A DNA stretch of 54,862 nt from an uncultured Pelagibacteraceae bacterium (GTDB lineage Bacteria; Pseudomonadota; Alphaproteobacteria; Pelagibacterales; Pelagibacteraceae). The DNA is taken from positions 1-54,862 of the forward strand of contig CACHWN010000007.1 in NCBI GenBank assembly GCA_902583585.1. Reading direction: 5' to 3'. How positions within the stretch are numbered: the stretch's first letter is position 1; each line of letters begins with the position of its first letter. The notes below the pieces were generated by a model that saw only the letters and a program-made list of their open reading frames with translations, did not search any database and had not been told where the DNA came from. This document shows positions 44,287 through 52,391 of this stretch, piece by piece. The position numbers and the translations under genes are program-made.

Positions 44287-44891
44287 CTTGAAAAAACATT
44301 GGCAATTTTTTTATCTATTTCTAGATTAAATGAAAAGGATCTTCTCTCTCCACTTGATTTAAATGGATATGCTGTATGCATTAAATAATGTGGAAAAAGA
44401 ATTACATCACCTTCTTTGGGCTGATGATTGTAAATGCTATCACTTAAAAACATTTTGTTTCCATTTATAAAATCTATTGTGCCATCAATTTTTGATTTTT
44501 TATGGCCCTTTGGAACAAATTTTGGAATTTTTAAGTAACCCACACCAGATATATGTCCATCATGGTAATGTATTGGGTTATATTCATTATTAAATTGTCT
44601 CACTATCCAAAAATTTTTAATTGAAATTTTCTTTACATTTTTTCCAATAGTTTTAAAAACATATTTTTTTACTTCATTAGAAATTACTTTTTCCAAATTT
44701 TTTTTTACAAAAGATTTCGGTAATTGAAATTCTTGTTTAACCTGCCCGACTAATTTTTTCGAATAATCCAGTTTTTTTAATAAACTCTTTTTATTTAAAA
44801 TTTGGTCAACCTCATTATTAATTTTTTTTATCAATTGATTTGAAAATTTTAATTTAGCTATTTTTGGACCAAAAGGGCTTATTACTTTCAT
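44283..44891 (-). CDS. Putative 2-oxoglutarate/Fe(II) oxygenase (TIGR02466-like)
   Basis: A 202-residue protein with an HxD motif in YNPIHYHDGHISGVGYL (about residue 117) and a later H in LFPHYLMHTAYPF, followed by GERRSFSFNLEI, whose Arg would bind 2OG. This matches the small hydroxylase family TIGR02466/2OG-FeII_Oxy_5. The substrate is unknown. It lies between hisI and the DUF2237 gene. Confidence 0.78.
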   Translation of the reverse strand: MKVISPFGPKIAKLKFSNQLIKKINNEVDQILNKKSLLKKLDYSKKLVGQVKQEFQLPKSFVKKNLEKVISNEVKKYVFKTIGKNVKKISIKNFWIVRQFNNEYNPIHYHDGHISGVGYLKIPKFVPKGHKKSKIDGTIDFINGNKMFLSDSIYNHQPKEGDVILFPHYLMHTAYPFKSSGERRSFSFNLEIDKKIANVFSR

Positions 44892-44893
44892 AA

Positions 44894-45361
44894 TTATAGC
44901 TTAGTTGGATTAGGTTGACCTTTATAAACTTTTTCAGGATCAAATTTTTTTTCTTTTTCTTTAAATTCTAATTTAATTTCTTCAGAATTTTCAATTTTTC
45001 CTAAAGGTATTGATCTGTAAAAGCATGATTTATATCCTACATGGCAACTTGCCCCGTTTCCTATATCTACTGACATCCACAATGCATCCTGATCATCATC
45101 TATTCTTAAATCAATAACTTTTTGCACAAAACCGCTTGTTTTTCCTTTGTGCCATATATCTTTTCTAGATCTACTCCAATAATGAGCCTCTTTAGTTTCA
45201 ATTGTTTTTTTTAAAGCTTCCTCATTCATGTAACCGTGCATTAATAATTCACCGGAGCCACTGTCAGAGGTGGTTACTGGAATAAGTCCATCTTTATCAA
45301 ATTTAGGTGATAGAAATTTTCCTTCTTCTACCTCAAAAACGCTTTCTCTCTTTTTGAACAT
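44894..45361 (-). CDS. hisI: Phosphoribosyl-AMP cyclohydrolase
   Basis: A 155-residue HisI from the ATG at 45361 (MFKKRESV). An in-frame ATG at 45403 would add 14 hydrophobic residues and is unlikely. VTTSDSGSGELLMHGYMNEEAL, HYWSRSRKDIWHKG, the metal-binding DDDQDALW and the Zn cysteines in ASCHVGYKSCFYR are diagnostic. It opens the purine ring of PR-AMP in histidine synthesis, as a stand-alone gene without hisE fused. It is outside any his operon seen here. Confidence 0.92.
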   Translation of the reverse strand: MFKKRESVFEVEEGKFLSPKFDKDGLIPVTTSDSGSGELLMHGYMNEEALKKTIETKEAHYWSRSRKDIWHKGKTSGFVQKVIDLRIDDDQDALWMSVDIGNGASCHVGYKSCFYRSIPLGKIENSEEIKLEFKEKEKKFDPEKVYKGQPNPTKL

Positions 45362-45435
45362 GAGGGTAAAATAATGAAAAAAAGACAAAATAGCAATTTG
45401 CATTAATCAAATATGTCCTATAAAACCTTTAAACA

Positions 45436-46044
45436 ATGAAGTTAGTTAAAGACGCAGATAAAACATCCTCAAAAAAGCCTGAAGTTTCCGATAAACAGGC
45501 TGAAGAGGCGTTTAAAACTATTCTTAAATGGATAGGAGAAGATCCAAACAGAGAAGGTCTTGTTGAGACACCAAAAAGAGTAATTAAAGCATTTAAGGAA
45601 TATTTTAAAGGTTATCATCAAGATGCTGAAGCTGATTTATCCAAAACGTTTGGAGACGTGGAAGGATATGACGATATGGTAGTGGAAAAAAACATCACAC
45701 TTGAAAGTCATTGTGAGCATCACATGGCACCTATAATTGGAGTAGCACATGTAGCTTATATTCCTAACAATAAAGTTGTGGGTTTAAGTAAATTAGCGAG
45801 AACGGTAGAAATATTTTCCAAAAGACTTCAAACTCAAGAAAGACTTACAATGCAGATCGCTAAAACTTTAATGAATTCATTAGACGCGAAAGGAGTAGCA
45901 GTTACCATTGATGCTGCTCATCAATGTATGACCATGAGAGGCGTCAAAAAGGAGAGAGCGACAACAGTTACTAACTATTTTTTAGGTTCTTTCAGAGAAG
46001 ACTTAGGTATTCAAAATAGATATTTAAGATATATTAAAAAATAA
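45436..46044 (+). CDS. folE: GTP cyclohydrolase I
   Basis: A 202-residue FolE of the standard length. ESHCEHHMAPIIGVAHVAYIP holds the zinc Cys-His and catalytic His, KVVGLSKLARTVEIFSKRLQTQERL is the diagnostic stretch, and HQCMTMRGVKK supplies the second zinc Cys. It converts GTP to dihydroneopterin triphosphate, the first step of folate synthesis, a cofactor needed by GcvT. A photolyase antenna role for folate is possible but not shown. It directly precedes the acuI-like gene with no gap. Confidence 0.96.
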   Translation: MKLVKDADKTSSKKPEVSDKQAEEAFKTILKWIGEDPNREGLVETPKRVIKAFKEYFKGYHQDAEADLSKTFGDVEGYDDMVVEKNITLESHCEHHMAPIIGVAHVAYIPNNKVVGLSKLARTVEIFSKRLQTQERLTMQIAKTLMNSLDAKGVAVTIDAAHQCMTMRGVKKERATTVTNYFLGSFREDLGIQNRYLRYIKK

Positions 46045-47046
46045 ATGTCTCAAAAATTTAAAGCCGTAGTAATAGATAATCAAAACGAAAAATTTACAAG
46101 AGAAATTAAAGAAATCGACACAAGTCATCTTAAAGATGGAAATGTTTTAGTCAAAATAGATTATTCAAGTCTGAATTATAAAGATGCATTAATCTTAAAT
46201 AATGGAGGCAAGATTGTAAGAAAATTTCCCTTCGTTCCAGGTATAGATTTTTCAGGTGCTGTAGTTGAAAGTGAAGATAATAAATTTAAAAAAGACGATA
46301 AAGTAATTTTAACTGGCTTTAGGGTAGGAGAGGCTTTCTTTGGTGGTTTTGCTCAGTACGCTAAAGTTGACGCTAACTTTTTAATCAAAATACCTAAAGA
46401 CTTAGATACTCATAAGTCTATGATGCTCGGCACAGCAGGTTTTACAGCTCTTTTGTGCTCTTTTGCAGTCAAAGCTAAAGAAGAATTGTTGTTAGGTGAA
46501 AAAGTAAAAGATGTTTTGGTTACTGGCGCTACAGGGGGCGTTGGAAGTATTGCCGTAATGATCTTATCTAAAATGGGATATGATGTACACGCTGTAACAG
46601 GAAAAAAAGATAAAAATGATTATCTAAAAGATTTAGGTGCGAAAAACATTCTAGACAGAAAAGAATTTGAGGGAGAAAGTAAACTTCTAGAAAAAGGAGT
46701 ATGGGACGGAGTTGTTGACACTGTAGGAGGTGCTGCCTTAACAAAAATATTTGCACAAACAAAACCCGGCGGAATAGTTGCTGCGTGTGGAAATGCAGGG
46801 GGAATAAAAATCAACACAAATGTAATGCCTTTTATTATAAGAGGAGTAAAACTATGGGGCATCGATTCGTCTGGTTCCTCAATAAAAAGAAGAGAGTTTG
46901 TCTGGGGCGAAGCAGCGAAATTGATTGATTTTTCAAAAGTTCAATCATTTACTAAAGAGCTCTCGTTTTCTGAACTTTTAGATACTTATCCTATGCTTTT
47001 AAAAGGTGAGTTTTCTGGAAGAGCTATAGTAAATCCAAATAAATAA
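46045..47046 (+). CDS. acuI: Acrylyl-CoA reductase-like MDR oxidoreductase (YhdH/AcuI family)
   Basis: A 333-residue medium-chain dehydrogenase without structural zinc. The NADPH-binding motif is VTGATGGVGSIAVMIL (about residue 157), and YSSLNYKDALILN, FPFVPGIDFSGAVV and GIDSSGSSIKRREF identify the YhdH/AcuI group. AcuI reduces acryloyl-CoA to propionyl-CoA, relevant to 3-hydroxypropionate and DMSP breakdown in marine alphaproteobacteria. dmdA is not in this window. AcuI and YhdH cannot be separated by motif alone. Confidence 0.82.
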   Translation: MSQKFKAVVIDNQNEKFTREIKEIDTSHLKDGNVLVKIDYSSLNYKDALILNNGGKIVRKFPFVPGIDFSGAVVESEDNKFKKDDKVILTGFRVGEAFFGGFAQYAKVDANFLIKIPKDLDTHKSMMLGTAGFTALLCSFAVKAKEELLLGEKVKDVLVTGATGGVGSIAVMILSKMGYDVHAVTGKKDKNDYLKDLGAKNILDRKEFEGESKLLEKGVWDGVVDTVGGAALTKIFAQTKPGGIVAACGNAGGIKINTNVMPFIIRGVKLWGIDSSGSSIKRREFVWGEAAKLIDFSKVQSFTKELSFSELLDTYPMLLKGEFSGRAIVNPNK

Positions 47047-47064
47047 ACTATAATCATTTAAATA

Positions 47065-47955
47065 ATGGATTGGGATAAATTAAAAATTTTTCATACTGTT
47101 GCTGAGGCATCAAGTTTCACTAAAGCATCTACAATCTTAAACTTAAGCCAATCAGCAATTAGCCGCCAAATTCAAGGTTTAGAAACTGATTTAAAAGTTC
47201 AATTATTTGAACGTCATGCTAGAGGTTTAGTGCTTACCGAAAATGGTGAGTATCTTTTTAAATCAGCACACGAGGTTATTTCCAAATTGAAAGATGTTGA
47301 GTCAAACTTAAGCGGTCACAAAGATAAACTAAACGGAAAACTTATTGTAACTACCGTTGTAAGTTTTGGAACTACTTGGCTTACACCTAGAATTAAAGAA
47401 TTCATGGATCTTCATCCAGGTATAGAAATTGAATTAATTTTCGACGATAGAGAGCTAGATTTAGCAACTCGTGAAGCTGATGTAGCCATCAGAATGAGGC
47501 GACCAAAACAATTAAATTTAATACAGAAAAAATTCGTAGACTTCAATTATCACATATATGGTTCAAACGAATATTTAGAAAAAAACGGTTATCCGAAAGC
47601 TCTTAAAGATTTAGATAAACACAAATTTATTACTTATGGTAAAGGAGCTCCTTCTCCTGTTTATAATCCTGATTGGGTATTGAAGGTTGGTTCAAAAGAT
47701 GGAAAGAAAAGAAGATCTTTGATGAAAGTAAATAGCGTTTACGGCCTGTTATTAGCTGTTCAAAGCGGCGTTGGTTTAGCTGCGCTTCCAGATTACATAG
47801 CCCATAATATTAGTGGTATCTCCAAAGTTTTACCAAACGAACCTGGTAAGCCGACCGAAACACATTTTGTTTATCCATCTTCTCTAAAAAATAATGCAAG
47901 ACTTATGGCTTTTAGAAACTTTCTTTTTAGTAAGGTAAACGAGTGGAAATTTTAA
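47065..47955 (+). CDS. LysR-family transcriptional regulator
   Basis: A 296-residue LysR protein. The winged helix-turn-helix is at residues 1-65 (FTKASTILNLSQSAISRQIQ, then LFERHARGLVLTENG), and the substrate-binding domain follows from about residue 90 with the DVAIRMRRPKQLNL turn. One of the few regulators in the window. Its target is unknown. The 3' end overlaps rseP by 13 bases. Confidence 0.9.
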   Translation: MDWDKLKIFHTVAEASSFTKASTILNLSQSAISRQIQGLETDLKVQLFERHARGLVLTENGEYLFKSAHEVISKLKDVESNLSGHKDKLNGKLIVTTVVSFGTTWLTPRIKEFMDLHPGIEIELIFDDRELDLATREADVAIRMRRPKQLNLIQKKFVDFNYHIYGSNEYLEKNGYPKALKDLDKHKFITYGKGAPSPVYNPDWVLKVGSKDGKKRRSLMKVNSVYGLLLAVQSGVGLAALPDYIAHNISGISKVLPNEPGKPTETHFVYPSSLKNNARLMAFRNFLFSKVNEWKF

Positions 47956-49061
47956 TTTCTTTTATCATACCGTTTATAATACTACTTACAGTTGTAGTAT
48001 TTATTCATGAATATGGTCATTATTACTATGCTAAGAAGTATGGAGTAGGTGTCACAGATTTTTCCATAGGATTTGGTAAAGAAATATTTGGCTTTAATGA
48101 CAAATCTGGAACAAGGTGGAAATTCTGCGCAATTCCTCTTGGCGGATATGTAAAATTTTTTGGCGATAGAAACGTTTTTAGTCAAGCAGAGCAAGAAGAA
48201 TTGTTAAAAAAATATAGTAAAGAAGATCAAGAGAAATTATTTGTGGTCAAACCTTTATATCAAAGGTCAATAATAGTAGCGGCTGGACCTTTTGCAAATT
48301 TTTTATTAGCAATATTTATTTTTGCATTCATCTACATGTTCGCTGGAAAAGATTTTACTCCTGCTCAAATACAAGAGGTTCAAGTGGAAAGTCCTGCTGA
48401 AGAGGCAGGCATTAAACCAGGTGATATTATCCAATCTATAAATGGCAAAGATGTAAATAGCATTATGGAAGTTTCAGCTTTCATTAATTCCTCTTCTTCA
48501 GAGATAATAGATATCGGCATATTAAGAAATAACAGTGAAATTAAATTTTCTGTAAAACCTGAGGTAATTAAAGGGGAGGACACTTTAGGGAATAAAGCAA
48601 ATAAAAAGATTATCGGTATAAAGATAGCACCTTTAAATGATGAAATTTATAGAGAAAGATTAGGCCCAGCAACCGCTTTATTTTATGCTTTTAAAGAGAC
48701 TTGGTTTGTAATTGATGCTTCATGGAATTTTATTATTTCAATGTTTAAAGGCACAGGAGACACCACTCAACTTGGTGGCCCTATAAAAATAGCTAAAATA
48801 ACTGGTCAGGTTGCAAAAATGGGTTTTATAGCCTTTCTAAGCATTATGGCTTACATATCGATTAGTTTAGGATTTATTAATTTGTTGCCTATTCCTATGT
48901 TAGATGGAGGACACTTAATGTTTTATGCTTTTGAAAAGGTTTTAGGCAGACCTCTAACTCAAAAGACTCAAGAAGGATTCTTTCGAATCGGTCTTTTTTT
49001 ACTACTTTCTTTAATGTTTTTTACAACATTTAATGATTTAAGAGATTTAGGCTTATTTTAA
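47943..49061 (+). CDS. rseP: Site-2 protease RseP
   Basis: A 372-residue membrane zinc protease with HEYGH (H22, E23, H26) in the first helix, a YVKFFGDR loop, one PDZ domain (about residues 140-215, AEEAGIKPGDIIQSINGKDV) and PMLDGGHLMFYAFE near the C-terminus with the third zinc ligand. It cleaves anti-sigma factors and other membrane peptides. The GTG start overlaps the LysR gene by 13 bases. Usually the gene sits with dxr/bamA; here it follows a LysR gene. Confidence 0.92.
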   Translation: MEILISFIIPFIILLTVVVFIHEYGHYYYAKKYGVGVTDFSIGFGKEIFGFNDKSGTRWKFCAIPLGGYVKFFGDRNVFSQAEQEELLKKYSKEDQEKLFVVKPLYQRSIIVAAGPFANFLLAIFIFAFIYMFAGKDFTPAQIQEVQVESPAEEAGIKPGDIIQSINGKDVNSIMEVSAFINSSSSEIIDIGILRNNSEIKFSVKPEVIKGEDTLGNKANKKIIGIKIAPLNDEIYRERLGPATALFYAFKETWFVIDASWNFIISMFKGTGDTTQLGGPIKIAKITGQVAKMGFIAFLSIMAYISISLGFINLLPIPMLDGGHLMFYAFEKVLGRPLTQKTQEGFFRIGLFLLLSLMFFTTFNDLRDLGLF

Positions 49062-49084
49062 GCCATTTTTTAAGTCAAAAAAGT

Positions 49085-49165
49085 CAATAAAATCAACGAT
49101 TTTTGACCACACAATATATTGTGTTGATATTTACGTGAAACACCAAAAAAATGTTGATTTTATTG
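49085..49165. repeat. Palindrome and 13-bp inverted repeat in the HU upstream region
   Basis: A perfect 16-bp palindrome ACACAATATATTGTGT is at 49109-49124. It lies between the two arms of a perfect 13-bp inverted repeat, CAATAAAATCAAC at 49085-49097 and its complement at 49153-49165. All fall in the 142-base gap before the HU gene. The layout suggests operator sites or an RNA hairpin in the leader of the HU transcript. Confidence 0.7.
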
Positions 49166-49203
49166 GATTTTTATTGAAATTAGAAAATAACTAAGGGGCA
49201 TAA

Positions 49204-49479
49204 ATGAACAAAAAACAACTAGTAGCAAAAATATCGTCCACACTGGGTCAAAGCAAAGCTGATGCTGAAAGAACTTTTGATTCAATAACGACTATTATTT
49301 TAGATGCTTTAAAGAATGACGACACTGTAAAAATAGCTGGATTTGGTACTTATAAAGTAGCAAAAAGAAAAGCTAGGGTAGGAAGAAACCCTCGTACAGG
49401 AGAGTCTATTCAAATTGCAGCATCTCAAAAAGTTAAGTTTTTACCAGCTAAAAGCTTAAAAGAAATGTTTAACCGATAA
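49204..49479 (+). CDS. HU-family DNA-binding protein
   Basis: A 91-residue HU protein with KKQLVAKISSTLGQSKADAERTFDS at the start, VKIAGFGTYKVAKRKARVGRNPRTGESIQIAA covering the beta-arm and its DNA-contacting Arg-Asn-Pro-Arg tip, and VKFLPAKSLKEMFNR at the end. It compacts and bends DNA as a homodimer. It is expressed with a short leader carrying the palindromes noted. A 16-bp hairpin follows the stop. Confidence 0.96.
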   Translation: MNKKQLVAKISSTLGQSKADAERTFDSITTIILDALKNDDTVKIAGFGTYKVAKRKARVGRNPRTGESIQIAASQKVKFLPAKSLKEMFNR

Positions 49480-49487
49480 ACGTTAAA

Positions 49488-49524
49488 TTTAGCCCTTATT
49501 TGAGATTATCAAATAAGGGCTAAA
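49488..49524 (+). terminator. Hairpin after the HU gene, possible terminator
   Basis: A perfect 16-bp stem (49488-49503 with 49509-49524) and a 5-base loop, 8 bases after the HU stop. No T run follows, so intrinsic termination is weaker than at the other sites, but the placement and stability fit an mRNA 3' end or a processing/stability element. Confidence 0.6.
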
Positions 49525-49618
49525 CTACTTGCAAAAACTGCATAGCTCAAATTAAGACAATTCAATTCATTTTCAATAGTTAAAACCCTATAACGCACGC
49601 TTAACAAGGGAGTTAGTA

Positions 49619-50911
49619 ATGAAAAAATACTTAGGATACTTTCTAGCAGGTACAGCCATTTACTTTGGCTTTGCTGGTCTTGGATATGCTGAGACTACAG
49701 TGTCTGCAGAAGTACAATACATTTTTAATACCCTATTATTTTTAATGTCGGGTTTCTTGGTCATGTGGATGGCCGCAGGTTTCGCAATGTTAGAGTCAGG
49801 ATTAGTAACATCAAAATCTGTATCAGCAATCTGTGCTAAAAATATAGGTTTATATTCAATCGCCGGAGTTATGTTCTGGTTGGTTGGTTACAATTTAGCT
49901 TACGGTATCCCAGAAGGCGGATATATAGGTTCATTCACACCATGGAGTGACAATTCATCATTAGAAACAGGATATTCTGATGGTTCCGATTGGTTTTTCC
50001 AAATGGTGTTTTGCGCCACTACAATGTCAATTGTGTCTGGTACATTAGCTGAAAGAATTAAGATCTGGCCATTTTTCTTATTTGCCGCAATTTTAACTGG
50101 AATTATCTATCCAATTTCTATGGGTTGGCAGTGGGGTGGCGGATGGTTATCGGTAGCTGGATTCTCAGACTTTGCTGGTTCAACATTAGTACACGCTGCT
50201 GGAGGAGCTGCGGCTCTTGCAGGTGCGATCGTATTAGGTGCTAGAAGTGGCAGATTCTCAGGAAAAGGAGAGGCTAAACCGATGGCACCATTTGCTGCAT
50301 CATCAATTCCGTTAGCAACATTAGGAGTATTTATACTTTGGTTAGGTTGGTTCGGATTTAATGGTGGATCTCAGTTAGCTTCTGGAACGCTAGAAGACGT
50401 TTCAGCAGTTGCAACAATTTATATCAATACGAACTTAGCTGCAGGTGGCGGTGTATTAGCTGCTGCAACAGTATCTAGAGTGATTGGTGGAAAAACTGAC
50501 GTTGTAATGATGCTAAACGGCGCAATTGCTGGATTAGTAGGTATTACCGCAGAACCATTAACACCAAGTCCGTTAGCTGCAATATTCATTGGAGCAATAG
50601 CAGGAGTATTAATGTACTTCTCAACAAAACTATTGTTCAAAATGAAAATTGATGACGTAGTTGGAGCCATCCCAGCACACTTAGTAGCTGGAGTATGGGG
50701 TACATTAGCAGTACCATTAACAAATGGAGATGTTACTTTCGGAGCACAATTCTTAGGAACTATCTCAGTTGTGGTATTCGTATTCATAGTCTCGTTTATT
50801 GTTTTCCAAATTATCAAAAGTACAATTGGATTAAGAATAAGCAAGGAAGCTGAAAGACTAGGAACTGACAAAGCAGAAGTCGGTGTAATAGCTTACGGTA
50901 TTAGAGACTAA
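49619..50911 (+). CDS. amtB: Ammonium transporter, copy 1
   Basis: A 430-residue Amt protein with signal peptide (ending GLGYAET, residue 25). GGWLSVAGFSDFAGSTLVHAAGGAAALAG includes the first pore His, DDVVGAIPAHLVAGVWGTLAVPL the second, and GWQWGGGWLS and FNGGSQLASG are pore segments. It moves ammonium into the cell. The next gene is a close paralogue. No glnK lies next to it. The C-terminal tail (ISKEAERLGTDKAEVGV) is conserved in both copies and could contact GlnK. Ribosome-binding site AAGGGAG precedes the ATG. Confidence 0.95.
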   Translation: MKKYLGYFLAGTAIYFGFAGLGYAETTVSAEVQYIFNTLLFLMSGFLVMWMAAGFAMLESGLVTSKSVSAICAKNIGLYSIAGVMFWLVGYNLAYGIPEGGYIGSFTPWSDNSSLETGYSDGSDWFFQMVFCATTMSIVSGTLAERIKIWPFFLFAAILTGIIYPISMGWQWGGGWLSVAGFSDFAGSTLVHAAGGAAALAGAIVLGARSGRFSGKGEAKPMAPFAASSIPLATLGVFILWLGWFGFNGGSQLASGTLEDVSAVATIYINTNLAAGGGVLAAATVSRVIGGKTDVVMMLNGAIAGLVGITAEPLTPSPLAAIFIGAIAGVLMYFSTKLLFKMKIDDVVGAIPAHLVAGVWGTLAVPLTNGDVTFGAQFLGTISVVVFVFIVSFIVFQIIKSTIGLRISKEAERLGTDKAEVGVIAYGIRD

Positions 50912-50945
50912 TTAAAATTCCCTCCCTCGTTAGTTGGGAAAAATT

Positions 50946-50987
50946 ATAAGGCCTGGTCGGTTCCCCCGTCCAGGCCTTATTTGTTTT
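50946..50987 (+). terminator. Intrinsic terminator between the two amt genes
   Basis: An 11-bp stem, ATAAGGCCTGG (50946-50956) with CCAGGCCTTAT (50970-50980), a 13-base loop and a TTGTTTT tail. It ends the first amt transcript and makes independent control of the second copy likely. Confidence 0.85.
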
Positions 50988-51064
50988 ACAAAGCTCGTAT
51001 GCATTAAATTCATGCTTCAAACCTCTGAAATTTGATATCAAGTCTTCAAAAAAAAGGGGGAAAC

Positions 51065-52354
51065 ATGAAAAAATTAACTTTCATTTTATTAGGTTGTATT
51101 TCTGCTCTACTAATTAGCTCTCAAAGCTTTGCAGAAACTACAATGTCTCAAGAAGGACAATATATTTTTAACTCTTTAGGGTTTTATTTAGGTGGAGTGC
51201 TAGTGGCTTTCATGGCAGCAGGTTTCTGTATGCTTGAGAGTGGATTAGTGACTACAAAAAGCGTATCGACAATTGCCGCGAAAAATATAGGTAAATTCGC
51301 TATATGTTCACTGATATTTTTCTTAGTAGGTTATAATTTGGCTTATGGCGTGCCAGAGGGAGGCTACGTGGGCTCATTTACGATTTGGACAGATTCATCT
51401 GACGCTGAAACAGGTTATTCAGGTTACTCAGACTGGTTCTTTCAAACTATGTTCGTATGCGCGACAGCTTCTATAGTGTCAGGAGCAGTTGCAGAGAGAA
51501 TTAAGATCTGGCCATTCTTTATTTTTGCAGCAATTATGGCAGGAGTAATTTATCCAATTTCTATGGGTTGGCAATGGGGAGGCGGCTGGTTAGCTACTGG
51601 CGGATTCTCAGATTTTGCTGGTTCAACTTTAGTTCATGGTTGTGGGGGTGCAGCAGCACTTGCAGGAGTTATAGTTTTAGGTGCTCGTGAAGGCAGATTT
51701 GGAAGAAAAGGTGAAAAGAAGTCTATGCAACCATTTGCGGCATCTAGTATTCCACTTGTTACACTTGGAACTTTTTTACTTTGGTTTGGATGGTTTGGAT
51801 TTAACGGTTTCAGTCAATTAGCAATGGGAACTTTTGATGATGTAAATGCAATTTCAAAAATTGCAGTAAACACACATTTAGCCGGTGCAGCTGGAACCTT
51901 CACTGGAGCAGCTATCACAAGATTAATTGGTGGTAAAACCGATATTGTGATGATGCTTAATGGTGCATTAGCTGGCCTAGTAGCGATAACTGCGGAACCT
52001 TTAACTCCAGGACCAATAGCAGCAATGTTCATTGGATCGATTGGAGCGATCATAATGTATTTTGGAACTAAAATGTTAGAAAGTTATGGTTTAGATGATG
52101 TAGTTGGAGCTATTCCAGTACACATGTTCGCTGGTATATTTGGAACACTTGTGGTTCCACTAACTAATCCAGACACATCCTTTGGAACTCAATTTATAGG
52201 TACAGCATCTGTATGTATATTTAGCTTTGCATTATCTTGGGCAACTTTTACTGCTCTCAAATCAACAATTGGTTTAAGAATAAGTAAAGCTGCCGAAAAA
52301 TTAGGAACAGATAAAGCTGAAGTAGGCGTAACAGCTTACTCAATTAGAGATTAA
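51065..52354 (+). CDS. amtB: Ammonium transporter, copy 2
   Basis: A 429-residue Amt protein starting at the ATG at 51065 (MKKLTFILLG) after an AAAGGGGG ribosome-binding site; a TTG at 51032 opens a longer frame but is implausible. It has its own signal peptide (to SFAETT, residue 24), the pore His segments GSTLVHGCGGAAALAG and DDVVGAIPVHMFAGIFGTL, and the same C-terminal tail type. It differs from copy 1 in the first pore region (FVCATASIVSG against FCATTMSIVSG). Two copies suggest different affinity or a sensor role for one. Confidence 0.95.
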   Translation: MKKLTFILLGCISALLISSQSFAETTMSQEGQYIFNSLGFYLGGVLVAFMAAGFCMLESGLVTTKSVSTIAAKNIGKFAICSLIFFLVGYNLAYGVPEGGYVGSFTIWTDSSDAETGYSGYSDWFFQTMFVCATASIVSGAVAERIKIWPFFIFAAIMAGVIYPISMGWQWGGGWLATGGFSDFAGSTLVHGCGGAAALAGVIVLGAREGRFGRKGEKKSMQPFAASSIPLVTLGTFLLWFGWFGFNGFSQLAMGTFDDVNAISKIAVNTHLAGAAGTFTGAAITRLIGGKTDIVMMLNGALAGLVAITAEPLTPGPIAAMFIGSIGAIIMYFGTKMLESYGLDDVVGAIPVHMFAGIFGTLVVPLTNPDTSFGTQFIGTASVCIFSFALSWATFTALKSTIGLRISKAAEKLGTDKAEVGVTAYSIRD

Positions 52355-52364
52355 ATTTTTTGAT

Positions 52365-52391
52365 AAAAAGCCCGAGAAATCGGGCTTTTTT
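52365..52391. terminator. Bidirectional intrinsic terminator after amt copy 2
   Basis: An 11-bp stem, AAAAAGCCCGA (52365-52375) with TCGGGCTTTTT (52380-52390), a GAAA tetraloop and T/A runs on both sides. It ends the amt transcript and, in the other orientation, the converging glycosyltransferase-like gene whose stop lies at its edge. Confidence 0.92.

Noticed and set aside
50419-50871. A 150-residue minus-strand frame inside amt copy 1
   Set aside because: Antisense to strongly conserved Amt coding sequence; composition (Thr, Pro, Asn, Ile runs) is the complement of Amt codons.
50912-50940. Short TCCC/GGGA hairpin just after amt copy 1 as a separate element
   Set aside because: Weak stem of about five pairs next to the strong terminator at 50946; not distinguishable from chance.
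51032-51041. TTGATATCAA palindrome before amt copy 2 as an operator
   Set aside because: Only 10 bases and AT-rich; no partner site or consensus of a known regulator. NtrC-type and sigma-54 motifs were not seen.
51814-52053. A 79-residue minus-strand frame inside amt copy 2
   Set aside because: Same type of antisense shadow as in copy 1, with matching composition, caused by the paralogous sequence.
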